This document shows positions 8,408 through 15,931 of a stretch of 22,493 nucleotides of DNA, piece by piece (position 1 is the stretch's first letter; every line of letters begins with the position of its first letter). The notes under the pieces were generated by a model that saw only the letters and a program-made list of their open reading frames with translations, had not been told where the DNA came from and ran no database searches. Both the position numbers and the translations under genes were made by a program. Origin of the DNA: Anaerolineae bacterium. GTDB lineage: Bacteria; Chloroflexota; Anaerolineae; Promineifilales; Promineifilaceae. Location: positions 1-22,493 of the forward strand of contig JANQGC010000192.1 in assembly GCA_028277515.1 (NCBI GenBank). Reading direction: 5' to 3'.

Positions 8408-8487
8408 CAGTCACTTTATCATCCGTATTGCTACTCAAATGATAACCAAAGTGACTGTCACATGACTTGTTTAGAAAACAAACCACT
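8402..8487. repeat. Palindromic repeat element, copy B
   Basis: The arms ATGTGACAGTCACTTT (8402-8417) and AAAGTGACTGTCACAT (8448-8463) are exact reverse complements with a 30-base spacer, the same length as in copy A. The following GACTTGTTTAGAAAACAAACCA matches the copy A tail with one short gap. It is in the same orientation as copy A. It provides the rlmN stop codon and fills the whole 78-base convergent gap down to the stop of the glycosyltransferase gene. It might act as a transcription barrier, but there is no T run. Confidence 0.85.
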
Positions 8488-9643
8488 AAAGCAGCGTCCT
8501 CAGTGCTTTTTCCGTTGCCGCTCCAATAGCCACAATAGAATTGCCTTTTAGATATCGCTCATGCCCGGCCTGGGCCATCCGCTCTCTTAATTCCGGTTCC
8601 GCTTTTAAGGTCAAGATGCCCTCGGCCAGGGCCTGGGAATCGTTCCTCGCGACCAGATAAATCTCCTCCCCATCCCTTAAGGATTCGCGAACGATCTTTG
8701 AATCCCCAGAAATGGCGGCTCTGCCCATGGCCAAGCCCTCCCACACTTTATTTTGAATGGTAAAGTGGGATTGTTTTGTTTCGCCAAACACCCCTAAGCA
8801 AATATGAGACCGGGCCAGGTTATCGAGCAGCTCTTCCTGGCTGACAAAACCATGAAAGGTGACATTGTCTAATCCCTCTTCGGCGGCGATTTCCTGAATT
8901 CGCGTTTTCTCAGGACCGTTGCCAAAGAAATGAAAATGGATGCCTTCTTGTTCCTGCAATAGGATCGCTGCGCCAATGATCGCATCCATTCCATGAGAGG
9001 GTAGATAAGTACCGTGGTATGTCACACGAAAAGCATTCGGGTCCAGTTCAATTGGGCGAGGATGGAAAACGCGCTCGTCGGCGCCGTGAGGCACACGTTC
9101 AAATTTGTCTGTTGAAAGGTTATATTTTTGACAGTAATAGCCCTCATAGGCGCTGTTTTCCGAGAGCAGCAGATCCGGCAGCTTCAATCCCCATTTTTCC
9201 AATTGGAAAACTAGCCGGCCGGTCCAGGGACTTTTCGTTGTCAGCCCCCGCTCCTCGGCGACCAGGTGTAGTGACATAAGGATGTCCAAGGTAACCGGCT
9301 TTCTACGCCACCAGGTGAGCAGGCGCGCCAGGTAGCTGTCGAACTGTCCCGGATAGCCGATGAGCATCACATCATATTCTCCGATTTTGTTGTGTGATCG
9401 AAATAATTGCCAATATGTTTTCATTACCCTGCCCCAAAAACGCGGATTGCGCCAGCCACCGCTGGCCTGTTCCACCCGGTCTTCTATTCCATGCCAGAGC
9501 GTCGCGTGACACTCCAGGACCCGCACACTTTCCTGGGCATGCAAACCAGCGATTAAGATCTGATTGCGTGTATAATTGGCACGATAGGTTCCGAAATAAC
9601 AAACAGTTAACGTAGAATCTTGGCCGGGTTTGATTTCACTCAT
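8486..9643 (-). CDS. GT-B fold glycosyltransferase, GT4-like
   Basis: A 385-residue protein with the two-domain layout of GT-B glycosyltransferases. The N-terminal acceptor domain starts with VCYFGTYRANYTRNQ. The C-terminal nucleotide-sugar domain begins near FRVTYHGTYLPSHGMD and contains FHFFGNGPEK, VTFHGFVSQEEL and IQNKVWEGLAMGRAAISGDS, the region around the sugar-nucleotide-binding glutamate. The EX7E pattern is not complete. No membrane segment is evident, so it is cytoplasmic or peripheral. The donor and acceptor cannot be told from sequence. It is transcribed alone, away from its neighbours. On the minus strand a perfect TATAAT box lies 7 bases before the ATG. Confidence 0.87.
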   Translation of the reverse strand: MSEIKPGQDSTLTVCYFGTYRANYTRNQILIAGLHAQESVRVLECHATLWHGIEDRVEQASGGWRNPRFWGRVMKTYWQLFRSHNKIGEYDVMLIGYPGQFDSYLARLLTWWRRKPVTLDILMSLHLVAEERGLTTKSPWTGRLVFQLEKWGLKLPDLLLSENSAYEGYYCQKYNLSTDKFERVPHGADERVFHPRPIELDPNAFRVTYHGTYLPSHGMDAIIGAAILLQEQEGIHFHFFGNGPEKTRIQEIAAEEGLDNVTFHGFVSQEELLDNLARSHICLGVFGETKQSHFTIQNKVWEGLAMGRAAISGDSKIVRESLRDGEEIYLVARNDSQALAEGILTLKAEPELRERMAQAGHERYLKGNSIVAIGAATEKALRTLL

Positions 9644-9666
9644 TTTTCAGATTATAGCTGAAAAAT
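9642..9666 (-). promoter_or_regulatory. TATAAT -10 box inside a palindrome at the glycosyltransferase start
   Basis: On the minus strand TATAAT (9656-9651) stands 7 bases before the ATG at 9643, suggesting leaderless initiation. The same stretch is an inverted repeat with 9-bp arms (ATTTTTCAG and CTGAAAAAT, 9642-9650 and 9658-9666) and a 7-base loop. The dyad thus covers both the -10 box and the start codon. I see no good -35 box at 16-18 bases. Confidence 0.45.
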
Positions 9667-9759
9667 TTGTCCAAAATAGGTTTTTCATCACCTCGAAAAC
9701 AGGATCTTTGTCACTAGACAAATGAGTAAAAAAAATAGATGATTTTGGTAACGCTAGCC

Positions 9760-9795
9760 GGACCGGTTGGGTCGCCCCATAATTGCCGCCGGTCC
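9760..9795. repeat. Short inverted repeat upstream of the CBS gene
   Basis: GGACCGG (9760-9766) and CCGGTCC (9789-9795) are exact reverse complements 22 bases apart, ending 31 bases before the CBS gene start. It could fold in the leader RNA or be an operator. It is short, so chance is possible. Confidence 0.3.
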
Positions 9796-9826
9796 TATAT
9801 CAATTTTAAAATTAAAGGAGCTATTG

Positions 9827-10474
9827 ATGTTAGTTAAAAAGCGTATGTCTTCCCCCGTGATCACCATTGAACCGAACATGCCTATAATGGAAGCCCTGGA
9901 CTTGATGAAAAGCAAAGGCATCCGCCGTACACCGGTCATGAAAGATGGCAGGCTGGTAGGTATTATTTCCGACAAGGATCTACTCAATGCCGCCCCATCT
10001 GATGCCACCTCCCTGAGCGTTTGGGAATTGAATTACTTGCTGGCACGAATCACCGTCGGAGAAGTGATGACCAAGGATGTGATCACGATCAACGAGGACA
10101 CCCCCATCGAAGAGGCGGCTTATCTCATGGCTGCCAATAAGATCGGGGGTTTGCCGGTGATGAGCAATGGATATGTCGTTGGCTTAATCACAGAAACCGA
10201 TCTCTTCCGCATTTTCCTGGAACTGATGGGCGCACAGCAAGACGGTGTTCGCGTGACCGCCCTTGTGCCTGACAAGCTGGGTGAATTGGATATCCTGACC
10301 CACGCCATCGCTGAAGCCGGTGGTGAGTTTTTGGCATTTAGTCAATTTGCCGGTGATGCCACCTCGAATCGCATTATCACTTTCAAGGTCATGAATATGG
10401 ACGAAAACGAGGTAAAGGAAAAAATCATACCTTATATCGACGAACTTGTCGATATTCGCACGTGCTGTTTTTAG
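9827..10474 (+). CDS. AcuB-like protein with paired CBS domains and an ACT-like domain
   Basis: A 215-residue cytoplasmic protein. Two CBS motifs form a Bateman module. The first is at about residues 1-55 (MSSPVITIEPNMPIMEALDLM...RRTPVMKDGRLVGIISDKDL). The second is at about 75-135 (VMTKDVITINEDTPIEEAAYLM...GGLPVMSNGYVVGLITETDL). The C-terminal 75 residues (VRVTALVPDKLGELDILTHAIAEAGGEF...) resemble an ACT regulatory domain. Length and order match Bacillus AcuB (214 residues). CBS modules usually sense adenine nucleotides; the target here is unknown. I chose ATG 9827 because AAAGGAG lies 7 bases upstream; an upstream in-frame start at 9767 has none. Confidence 0.9.
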   Translation: MLVKKRMSSPVITIEPNMPIMEALDLMKSKGIRRTPVMKDGRLVGIISDKDLLNAAPSDATSLSVWELNYLLARITVGEVMTKDVITINEDTPIEEAAYLMAANKIGGLPVMSNGYVVGLITETDLFRIFLELMGAQQDGVRVTALVPDKLGELDILTHAIAEAGGEFLAFSQFAGDATSNRIITFKVMNMDENEVKEKIIPYIDELVDIRTCCF

Positions 10475-10529
10475 ACGAGTTGCCGAAATCCGGCTGGACC
10501 GCTTGAACCCGATTTGGTAAGCTCAGGTC

Positions 10530-11393
10530 ATGATTTTAGTGACCGGGGCCAGTGGTTTTATCGGTCGTTCCTTAACCAACGCCCTGACTCTCAACGGCTA
10601 TGAATGGCAGGCCTACGAAGGGCGGATCAATGCTCAAGCCGATCTGAGGAAACATCTACCCGGTGTAGAAATTGTTTTTCATCTCGCGGGTTCCGAAGCG
10701 CGCGGCCGGACAAGGCTCCTACGCCACGTAGACATAGACGGCACGCGCAGTTTAATCGAGGAAGGGCGGCGGGCGGGGGTCAAAACCATCATCTTTCCCA
10801 GCCGCATTGGCGCAGACGCCAACTCCGTCCATCCTTTGCTGCACGCCAAGGGGGAAGTTGAGCGCCTGCTGCGCAGCAGCGGCCTCTCCTACACCATTCT
10901 TCGCAGCAGCACGCTGTTTGGACTGGGCGACCGCTTCACAGAAATTATCCTGGGTTTAGCGTTGTGGAGCTGGCCTTTCGTGTGGCTGCCCGGCGGTGGA
11001 GAAATCGCCATGCAGCCGCTGTGGGTGGAGGACTTTTCACGCTGCCTGGTCGCCTGCCTGGAAAGACCGGATGTGATCAATAAAACCCTGACCCTGGGTG
11101 GGGATGAACGCTTTCGCTACCAATCACTGGTCTCTCAAATATTGTCCGTAGAAGGGGTCAAGCGCATTCGAGCCAAACTTCCCCTGGCCTTGCTGCGGCC
11201 GTCGGCTTCCCTGCTCTCTGGCTGGTGGTATTGGCCGGCGGTTAGCCGTTTCTTTGTTGATCGCTTTTTTGTCCCCGAAGTGACTGACTTGGATGCCGTT
11301 CGCCGCCATTTTGGCTTTCGGCCGATGCGCTTAAGCGAAACAATGGCCTATTTACACCGCCCGGGCATGCGCTGGCGACTGTTCCGTCATTGA
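10530..11393 (+). CDS. NAD(P)-binding atypical SDR / NDUFA9-like epimerase family protein
   Basis: A 287-residue Rossmann protein. The N-terminal MILVTGASGFIGRSL carries the dinucleotide-binding GxxGxxG (G6, G9, G12), and VEIVFHLAGSEARG follows as the second SDR element. The classic YxxxK catalytic pair is absent. HAKGEVERLLRSSGLSYTILRSSTLFG is typical of atypical or complex-I-associated SDR proteins that bind cofactor but may lack dehydrogenase activity. The C-terminal GKHL-like ligand domain is divergent. No Shine-Dalgarno stands out before the ATG. It follows the CBS gene by 55 bases on the same strand and may be co-transcribed. The substrate is unknown. Confidence 0.82.
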   Translation: MILVTGASGFIGRSLTNALTLNGYEWQAYEGRINAQADLRKHLPGVEIVFHLAGSEARGRTRLLRHVDIDGTRSLIEEGRRAGVKTIIFPSRIGADANSVHPLLHAKGEVERLLRSSGLSYTILRSSTLFGLGDRFTEIILGLALWSWPFVWLPGGGEIAMQPLWVEDFSRCLVACLERPDVINKTLTLGGDERFRYQSLVSQILSVEGVKRIRAKLPLALLRPSASLLSGWWYWPAVSRFFVDRFFVPEVTDLDAVRRHFGFRPMRLSETMAYLHRPGMRWRLFRH

Positions 11394-11414
11394 TTAAACC
11401 CCCACCCTGTTTTT

Positions 11415-11423
11415 TGTTATACT
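11415..11423 (+). promoter_or_regulatory. Extended -10 promoter of asnS
   Basis: TGTTATACT has the extended -10 form TG-N-TATACT with five of six core matches, about 63 bases before the asnS start. The -35 region is weak (TTAAAC-like), as is common for extended -10 promoters. The leader contains a small hairpin, CCAACC (11444-11449) with GGTTGG (11458-11463), and no T run or T-box element. Confidence 0.55.
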
Positions 11424-11485
11424 CATATGTTATATAAAAGATTCCAACCACCGGATGGGTTGGTCTCTTGCAAATGGAGAAATGC

Positions 11486-12823
11486 ATGACCGAACGAATA
11501 CAAATTGAAAATGTCGCCGATTATGACGGCCGGCTCGTCACCATTCGAGGTTGGCTTTATGCCCTCACGCGCAAAGGCAAGCTGATGTTCGTGCGCCTGC
11601 GCGACGGCACGGGCATCGTTCAGGGCGTCGCTTACCGTCCTGAAGTTGGCGACGAACTGTTTGAAGATATTAAGCGACTGGGACAGGAATCCTCCCTCAT
11701 TGTCAGTGGAACCGTGCGGGCCAATAAGCGCGCCCCCGGCGTTCCCGGCGGGTATGAAGTCGGAATCGAAGAAGTAACTGTGCTGCAAGATGCCGTCGAT
11801 TACCCCATCACACCCAAAGAGCATGGTGTTGAGTTTTTGATGGATAATCGCCATTTATGGCTGCGTTCCAGCTTGCAATGGGCCATCTTGCGCGTTCGTA
11901 CAACCGTCAAACGAGCCATCATTGATTTTTTGGATGAACAAGGATTCGTTAATATCGACACACCGATCCTCACGCCTTCGGCCGCTGAAGGAACCAGCAC
12001 CTTATTTGAACTCGATTACTTTGATGAGAAAGCTTACTTGGCCCAAACCGGCCAACTATACAACGAGGCCAATATCATGGCCTTCGGCAAGGTCTACTGC
12101 TTCGGCCCGACATTTCGCGCCGAAAAATCCAAAACGCGCCGCCATTTAACTGAGTTTTGGATGGTGGAACCGGAAATGGCTTTTTACGATATGGATGATT
12201 TGATCGACTTTGAGGAGCAGTTTATCAGCAGTATCGTGCAAACGGTCCTGGAAAAGCGCCGTCCGGAATTGGAGTTGTTGGAACGCGACATCGGCCAACT
12301 GGAAAATATTCGGCCGCCTTTCCCCCGTATCAGCTACGATGAAGCACTAGAGCGTATCGCCGCCATTCGCGAATCTACAGACGACCCGACCTTGAAAGAG
12401 GAATTAGAAATTGAATGGGGCAGCGATTTTGGTTCACCACATGAGACGGAACTGACCAGGCAGTTTGACAGACCACTCTTTGTTTATGGCTATCCAACCC
12501 AGGTCAAAGCATTTTACATGGAACCCTGGCCGGGCAGGCCAGAAGTCTGTAAAAGCGTAGACTTGCTCGCTCCTGAAGGATATGGCGAAATCACGGGTGG
12601 CAGCGAGCGAATGAGCGATCCCGATCAGTTGATTGCTGCCATTGAAAAGCATGGCCTGAATATCGAAGATTACCAATGGTACCTGGATTTGCGCCGCTTT
12701 GGCAGTGTGCAGCACAGTGGATTTGGTTTGGGCCTGGAGCGAACAGTGGCCTGGATTTGCGGTATTGACCATGTGCGTGAAACCAGCCCCTTCCCACGTA
12801 CACTGAACCGTATGCGACCCTGA
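11486..12823 (+). CDS. asnS: Asparaginyl-tRNA synthetase
   Basis: A class IIb aminoacyl-tRNA synthetase that charges tRNA-Asn with asparagine using ATP. The N-terminal OB-fold anticodon-binding domain spans about residues 1-100 (VTIRGWLYALTRKGKLMFVRLRDGTG). The catalytic core has motif 2 FRAEKSKTRRHLTEFWMVEPE and motif 3 GFGLGLERTVAWICGIDHVRE, and ends with TSPFPRTLNRMRP. That ending and the EFWMVEPE block separate it from AspRS. I chose ATG 11486 (445 residues) because GGAG lies 6 bases upstream; two in-frame upstream starts (11468, 11474) lack it. The presence of AsnRS means this lineage need not rely wholly on the transamidation route for Asn-tRNA. Confidence 0.95.
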   Translation: MTERIQIENVADYDGRLVTIRGWLYALTRKGKLMFVRLRDGTGIVQGVAYRPEVGDELFEDIKRLGQESSLIVSGTVRANKRAPGVPGGYEVGIEEVTVLQDAVDYPITPKEHGVEFLMDNRHLWLRSSLQWAILRVRTTVKRAIIDFLDEQGFVNIDTPILTPSAAEGTSTLFELDYFDEKAYLAQTGQLYNEANIMAFGKVYCFGPTFRAEKSKTRRHLTEFWMVEPEMAFYDMDDLIDFEEQFISSIVQTVLEKRRPELELLERDIGQLENIRPPFPRISYDEALERIAAIRESTDDPTLKEELEIEWGSDFGSPHETELTRQFDRPLFVYGYPTQVKAFYMEPWPGRPEVCKSVDLLAPEGYGEITGGSERMSDPDQLIAAIEKHGLNIEDYQWYLDLRRFGSVQHSGFGLGLERTVAWICGIDHVRETSPFPRTLNRMRP

Positions 12824-12911
12824 TGGGGAAAACCCAGATTTTTCTGATCAACCGCCAGGAATGGTAGCTCACCGATAAAAATCCGTTGCAAAAGCGAGTT
12901 GCCCCAACTTA

Positions 12912-13892
12912 ATGGATAATCAAAATAGCAGCAATCGGCGACAGGCGATCATTATCTTATTAGTGATCGTCGCCATTATTGCCCTCTTTGTAATCCTGGT
13001 TGATATTGAGTTGGTCATCAGCCAGCTTTTGGCCGCTGACTTGCGCTATATTGCTTTGGCTTCGGCTCTGCTGATTGTCAGCCTGGTTGCCTATGCTGTG
13101 CGTTGGCGCGCGCTGCTAGGCAACAAACCCCCTCTTATGTTCACCTTTCATGCCGCCAACCTGGGACACGCCGCCAATATCATTATTCCATTTCGCGCGG
13201 GAGAGGTGATCCGCATCCTGGTCATGGGCCGCAACACGGCCGTATCCTACACGGAAACCACAACAAGCGTCGTCGTTGAGCGTCTCTTTGAGCAGTTAAT
13301 GCGTTTGCTTGTTTTTGTCGTTGCCATCTTTATTGGCATTGGCCTTGAAATATCGGCCGGATCGGTTGTGGGTGGTGTGGCATTTCTAGTGTTAGGGTTT
13401 GGGATGATTGCCTGGCTGGTCAACCATCAGGAATTTACCCTGGAAAAAGGTTCGGCTCTGCTGAGCAAAATTCCTCGCATCAGCCCTGAGAGTGCGCGCC
13501 ATTCCATTTCTGATCTGCTGGACAACCTTAAAGGCATTTCCAATCCGCGGCAGTTCGGTCTGGTTCTTTTTTATTCAATCCTGACCTGGGCAATTTTTTG
13601 GGGGTTTTTCTATGTGACCCTGGAAGCCCTGCAACTCGATCTGCCAATCCAGAAAAGATTGGCCATTTCCCTGGGTGCCTTAGCCCTTTCTCCGCCCTCA
13701 GCACCCACACAGCCCGGTCTTTTCCACGCCTCCGTTGTCCTGCCGCTATCCGCACTGGACTTTAACCCGGAACTGCTCACCGCTTATGCGGTGTTGCTGC
13801 ATATTCAAGAAATGGTCTGGATGATTGGATTTGGCATTTGGGGACTGATCGCAACCGGATTATCTTTTAGCGCGATCCGTGAAAATTTGTAA
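12912..13892 (+). CDS. YbhN/UPF0104 (LPG-synthase transmembrane) flippase-like protein
   Basis: A 326-residue polytopic membrane protein with about 7-8 hydrophobic helices. The first is at about residues 10-31 and the second at about 40-62. The family signature AVRWRALLG, followed by HAANLGHAANIIIPFRAGEVIRILVMGRN and TTSVVVERLFEQLMRL, identifies the UPF0104 or lysylphosphatidylglycerol synthase TM family. PPSAPTQPGLFHASVVLPLSAL near the C-terminus matches the family's conserved G/P-rich loop. No catalytic GNAT domain of MprF type is present. Family members are thought to move or process lipid-linked material, which fits the nearby glycan genes. No clear Shine-Dalgarno. It follows asnS by 88 bases. 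Confidence 0.88.
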   Translation: MDNQNSSNRRQAIIILLVIVAIIALFVILVDIELVISQLLAADLRYIALASALLIVSLVAYAVRWRALLGNKPPLMFTFHAANLGHAANIIIPFRAGEVIRILVMGRNTAVSYTETTTSVVVERLFEQLMRLLVFVVAIFIGIGLEISAGSVVGGVAFLVLGFGMIAWLVNHQEFTLEKGSALLSKIPRISPESARHSISDLLDNLKGISNPRQFGLVLFYSILTWAIFWGFFYVTLEALQLDLPIQKRLAISLGALALSPPSAPTQPGLFHASVVLPLSALDFNPELLTAYAVLLHIQEMVWMIGFGIWGLIATGLSFSAIRENL

Positions 13893-13895
13893 TGA

Positions 13896-14456
13896 TCATT
13901 TTCTCTCGACGTCGATCCATTGCCATAAATGACGCTGAACCGGGTCTCCATCGCCGGCGGCCATGTTTTCTCGCCAGAATGGCTCGGCCGGCAAACCCTG
14001 GACCGCTGCTTTTACCCGGTGCACGGTGAAATGACAAATCAAACCAGGATAAGATGGGGAATCAATGGTTTTTTGTTTCTCTTTATAAGAATCATTATCA
14101 ATGGTAATTTGCCCAGGGTTCAATCCAAGTTCTTCATACAGGCAGCGCAAGGCGGCTTTATGAATATCCTCTCCCGGTTTTATCTTATCAGAAGGTGGTC
14201 TGTTGCGTGAGCGCCGGCGACCGTCCACAAATTCCTGTTCCACTTCTAATAGAATCTTTTGATCTCGTAAAATGATGATCTGCACGATCTCGACGACTCT
14301 TCCTGGTGGATTGTCGTAAAACGAACTTTCACCATGCACATACTCTTGCCATAGATTATCAATCGTCTTCGACTCACCCTGCCCCCATTTTTTATATTGA
14401 ATTTTTTTGTCTGCCAACCACTGAACTAATTCCTGGTAATCCTCAAAATTTTTCAT
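13896..14456 (-). CDS. Nudix-like hydrolase with altered Nudix box
   Basis: A 186-residue protein. The centre (residues about 52-185) has the Nudix layout: VVEIVQIIILRDQKILLEVEQ, then the Nudix box SDKIKPGEDIHKAALRCLYE followed at once by ELGL. Against GX5EX7REUXEEXGU, the first Gly is Asp90 and the Glu after the Arg is Cys105. E96, R104, E108, E109 and G111 are kept, so metal binding is plausible but activity is uncertain. The N-terminal 50 residues are charged and unassigned. The substrate is unknown. Its stop lies 3 bases from the stop of the convergent membrane-protein gene. No Shine-Dalgarno precedes the ATG. Confidence 0.75.
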   Translation of the reverse strand: MKNFEDYQELVQWLADKKIQYKKWGQGESKTIDNLWQEYVHGESSFYDNPPGRVVEIVQIIILRDQKILLEVEQEFVDGRRRSRNRPPSDKIKPGEDIHKAALRCLYEELGLNPGQITIDNDSYKEKQKTIDSPSYPGLICHFTVHRVKAAVQGLPAEPFWRENMAAGDGDPVQRHLWQWIDVERK

Positions 14457-14533
14457 AACAGCAGAAGGGCTTTTAACAGAGGCGGTATTGGCAGATCTAT
14501 ACCGATCGGCCGTTGGCAGCAGATTTAAATACT

Positions 14534-14926
14534 TTAGTCAATCCAGCGAAGTTCAATCTGTTCTAGTCCATTATAAGTATCTAAAACTTCCTGAATGGTC
14601 TCAAAAAATTGAACTTCAGCATGGTCATAAGCCAGAAGTGAAACCTGTAAATTTTGATGCTGCGAACCTAAAGCAATCTCTGTAATTCTCGGACGCTGAA
14701 GGCCAGGCTCAACGCGGGTCAGCACAAAGCGTCTAAATTCCGGTGGAATCGGGGGTATACCGAAATCTAACTGGGGATTTAATTGCTCCAGGTAACTACA
14801 GCCATTGACCATCAACACCGTGCTGCCGGCCAAAATAGCGGACAATTTCAAAAAATCCCGCCTGGAAATCCCACCATTCAAAGATTTGCCGGATGATTCG
14901 TTCGGCGCTTTATTGCCATCCGGCAT
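14534..14926 (-). CDS. Small Tat-signal lipoprotein of unknown function
   Basis: The N-terminus has a twin-arginine signal, ISRRDFLKLSAILAGS (Arg22-Arg23 counted from ATG 14926), ending in a lipobox-like VNGC with Cys43. The product should be exported folded and lipid-anchored. The mature part is only about 88 residues, with FRRFVLTRVEPG, ITEIALGSQHQNLQVSLL and FFETIQEVLDTYN. I recognise no domain or cofactor motif. Two starts are possible: ATG 14950 (138 residues, AAGGA 10 bases upstream) and ATG 14926 (130 residues). I prefer 14926 because a good promoter just upstream would start transcription beyond 14950. It is divergent from the WecG-like gene. Frames extending to 15067 would run over that gene's start. 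Confidence 0.7.
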   Translation of the reverse strand: MPDGNKAPNESSGKSLNGGISRRDFLKLSAILAGSTVLMVNGCSYLEQLNPQLDFGIPPIPPEFRRFVLTRVEPGLQRPRITEIALGSQHQNLQVSLLAYDHAEVQFFETIQEVLDTYNGLEQIELRWID

Positions 14927-14952
14927 AGCCAACTCATTTAGTTCTCGCATAT

Positions 14953-14981
14953 AACAAGTATCCTTGATAATCATGTCAAGG
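14953..14981 (-). promoter_or_regulatory. Promoter with overlapping dyad upstream of the Tat lipoprotein gene
   Basis: On the minus strand a perfect -35 box TTGACA is followed after 17 bases by TGTTAT, a -10 box with four consensus bases including the key first and last T positions. Overlapping it is the inverted repeat CCTTGA (14962-14967) and TCAAGG (14976-14981) with an 8-base centre, placed where a repressor would block RNA polymerase. The regulator is unknown. Confidence 0.5.
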
Positions 14982-15048
14982 CCGTAAAAATCTAATAAAA
15001 TGGTCATGATGATGAGGTGAATCTCCCTCCGGCACGGTTGAAAATTTA

Positions 15049-15792
15049 ATGAAAATAATCCCAACATCCGCCATTACCCTGCTTAATACGCCCGTCCATG
15101 TCGTTACGATGGCCGAAGTCTTGGAGCAGGTGTCATACTTCATGGCCGAACCGCGACTGCATCAAATCGCCACAACTAACCCTGAGTTTGTTATGACTGC
15201 TCAACAAGATGAGCAATTCCGGGAAGTTTTGTGGCAAGCTGACCTGTGTATCCCTGACGGCATAGGCCTGGTTTGGGCTTCACGTTGGAAAAGAACACCA
15301 CTGCCCGAACGCGTGCCTGGCTCAGAGTTGGCATACAACCTGGCTGAAATAGCTGCTCAAAATAACTGGTCCTTATTTCTTCTTGGGGCCGGAGCAGGAA
15401 TCGCCGAAAAGGCAGCGGCCGTTTTGCAAGCAAAATATCCCGAATTGGTCATCGCCGGCACCTTTGCCGGTTCCCCCGATCCGGCTCAAAACGAGGATAT
15501 TTTGGTACGAGTCAATAAAAGTGGAGCACAAATGCTGTTCGTTGCCTATGGCGCTCCCCAGCAAGATAAATGGATTGCCCGCAATCGCACGACGCTGCCC
15601 CACGTGCGCCTGGCGATGGGTGTTGGCGGCTCGCTCGATTTCATCAGCGGCAAGGTTAAGCGGGCGCCGCGCTGGCTGCAAAACCTTGGCCTGGAATGGC
15701 TGTACCGGCTGATTCGCGAACCATGGCGCTGGCGACGTATGCTGGCCTTACCTCGTTTTGCATTTAAGGTTTTACTCACGCCCCAATCATAA
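15049..15792 (+). CDS. WecG/TagA/CpsF family glycosyltransferase
   Basis: A 247-residue GT26-family enzyme. Members transfer N-acetylmannosamine-type sugars to lipid-linked intermediates during enterobacterial common antigen, teichoic acid or exopolysaccharide assembly at the cytoplasmic face of the membrane. The diagnostic blocks are present: HQIATTNPEFVMTAQQD, CIPDGIGLVWASR, LFLLGAGAGIAEKAA, MLFVAYGAPQQDKWI, GVGGSLDFISGKVKRAP and LEWLYRLIREPWRW. The TNPE and PDG motifs hold residues important for the fold's active site. No Shine-Dalgarno is visible before the ATG. It is the first of several same-strand glycan genes. The exact donor sugar is not readable from the sequence. Confidence 0.92.
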   Translation: MKIIPTSAITLLNTPVHVVTMAEVLEQVSYFMAEPRLHQIATTNPEFVMTAQQDEQFREVLWQADLCIPDGIGLVWASRWKRTPLPERVPGSELAYNLAEIAAQNNWSLFLLGAGAGIAEKAAAVLQAKYPELVIAGTFAGSPDPAQNEDILVRVNKSGAQMLFVAYGAPQQDKWIARNRTTLPHVRLAMGVGGSLDFISGKVKRAPRWLQNLGLEWLYRLIREPWRWRRMLALPRFAFKVLLTPQS

Positions 15793-15852
15793 GCGAGCGG
15801 CCGTTTTTGCGTTTCCAGTTTAACATCCTACAATCCGCAAAATTCCTTAAAC

Positions 15853-15898
15853 GCGACAGTCACTTGAATCTTTGCGTCATCAATTAAGTGACTGTCAC
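15853..15898. repeat. Palindromic repeat element, short copy C
   Basis: The arms GCGACAGTCACTT (15853-15865) and AAGTGACTGTCAC (15886-15898) pair with one wobble around a 20-base spacer. The half-sites are those of copies A and B, but the spacer is 10 bases shorter and the tail GTTTAGAAAA is missing. It lies 33 bases before the epimerase start, in the gap after the WecG-like gene. Confidence 0.75.
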
Positions 15899-15931
15899 AT
15901 TTATTATATTTATAGGGAAGGATTCAATAAC

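Noticed and set aside
7177..8487. Composite transposon carrying rlmN
   Set aside because: The flanking copies A and B are short palindromic elements without transposase, target duplications or foreign gene content; rlmN is a housekeeping gene.
11440..11465. T-box or attenuator in the asnS leader
   Set aside because: The leader is about 60 bases, with one 6-bp hairpin, no T-box sequence and no T run.
12829..12850. Possible terminator after asnS (TGGGGAAAACCCA followed by GATTTTT)
   Set aside because: The stem is only four base pairs; too weak to call.
7177..15898. CRISPR repeats
   Set aside because: The copies are kilobases apart, lie in gene gaps and have no regular spacer array or cas genes.
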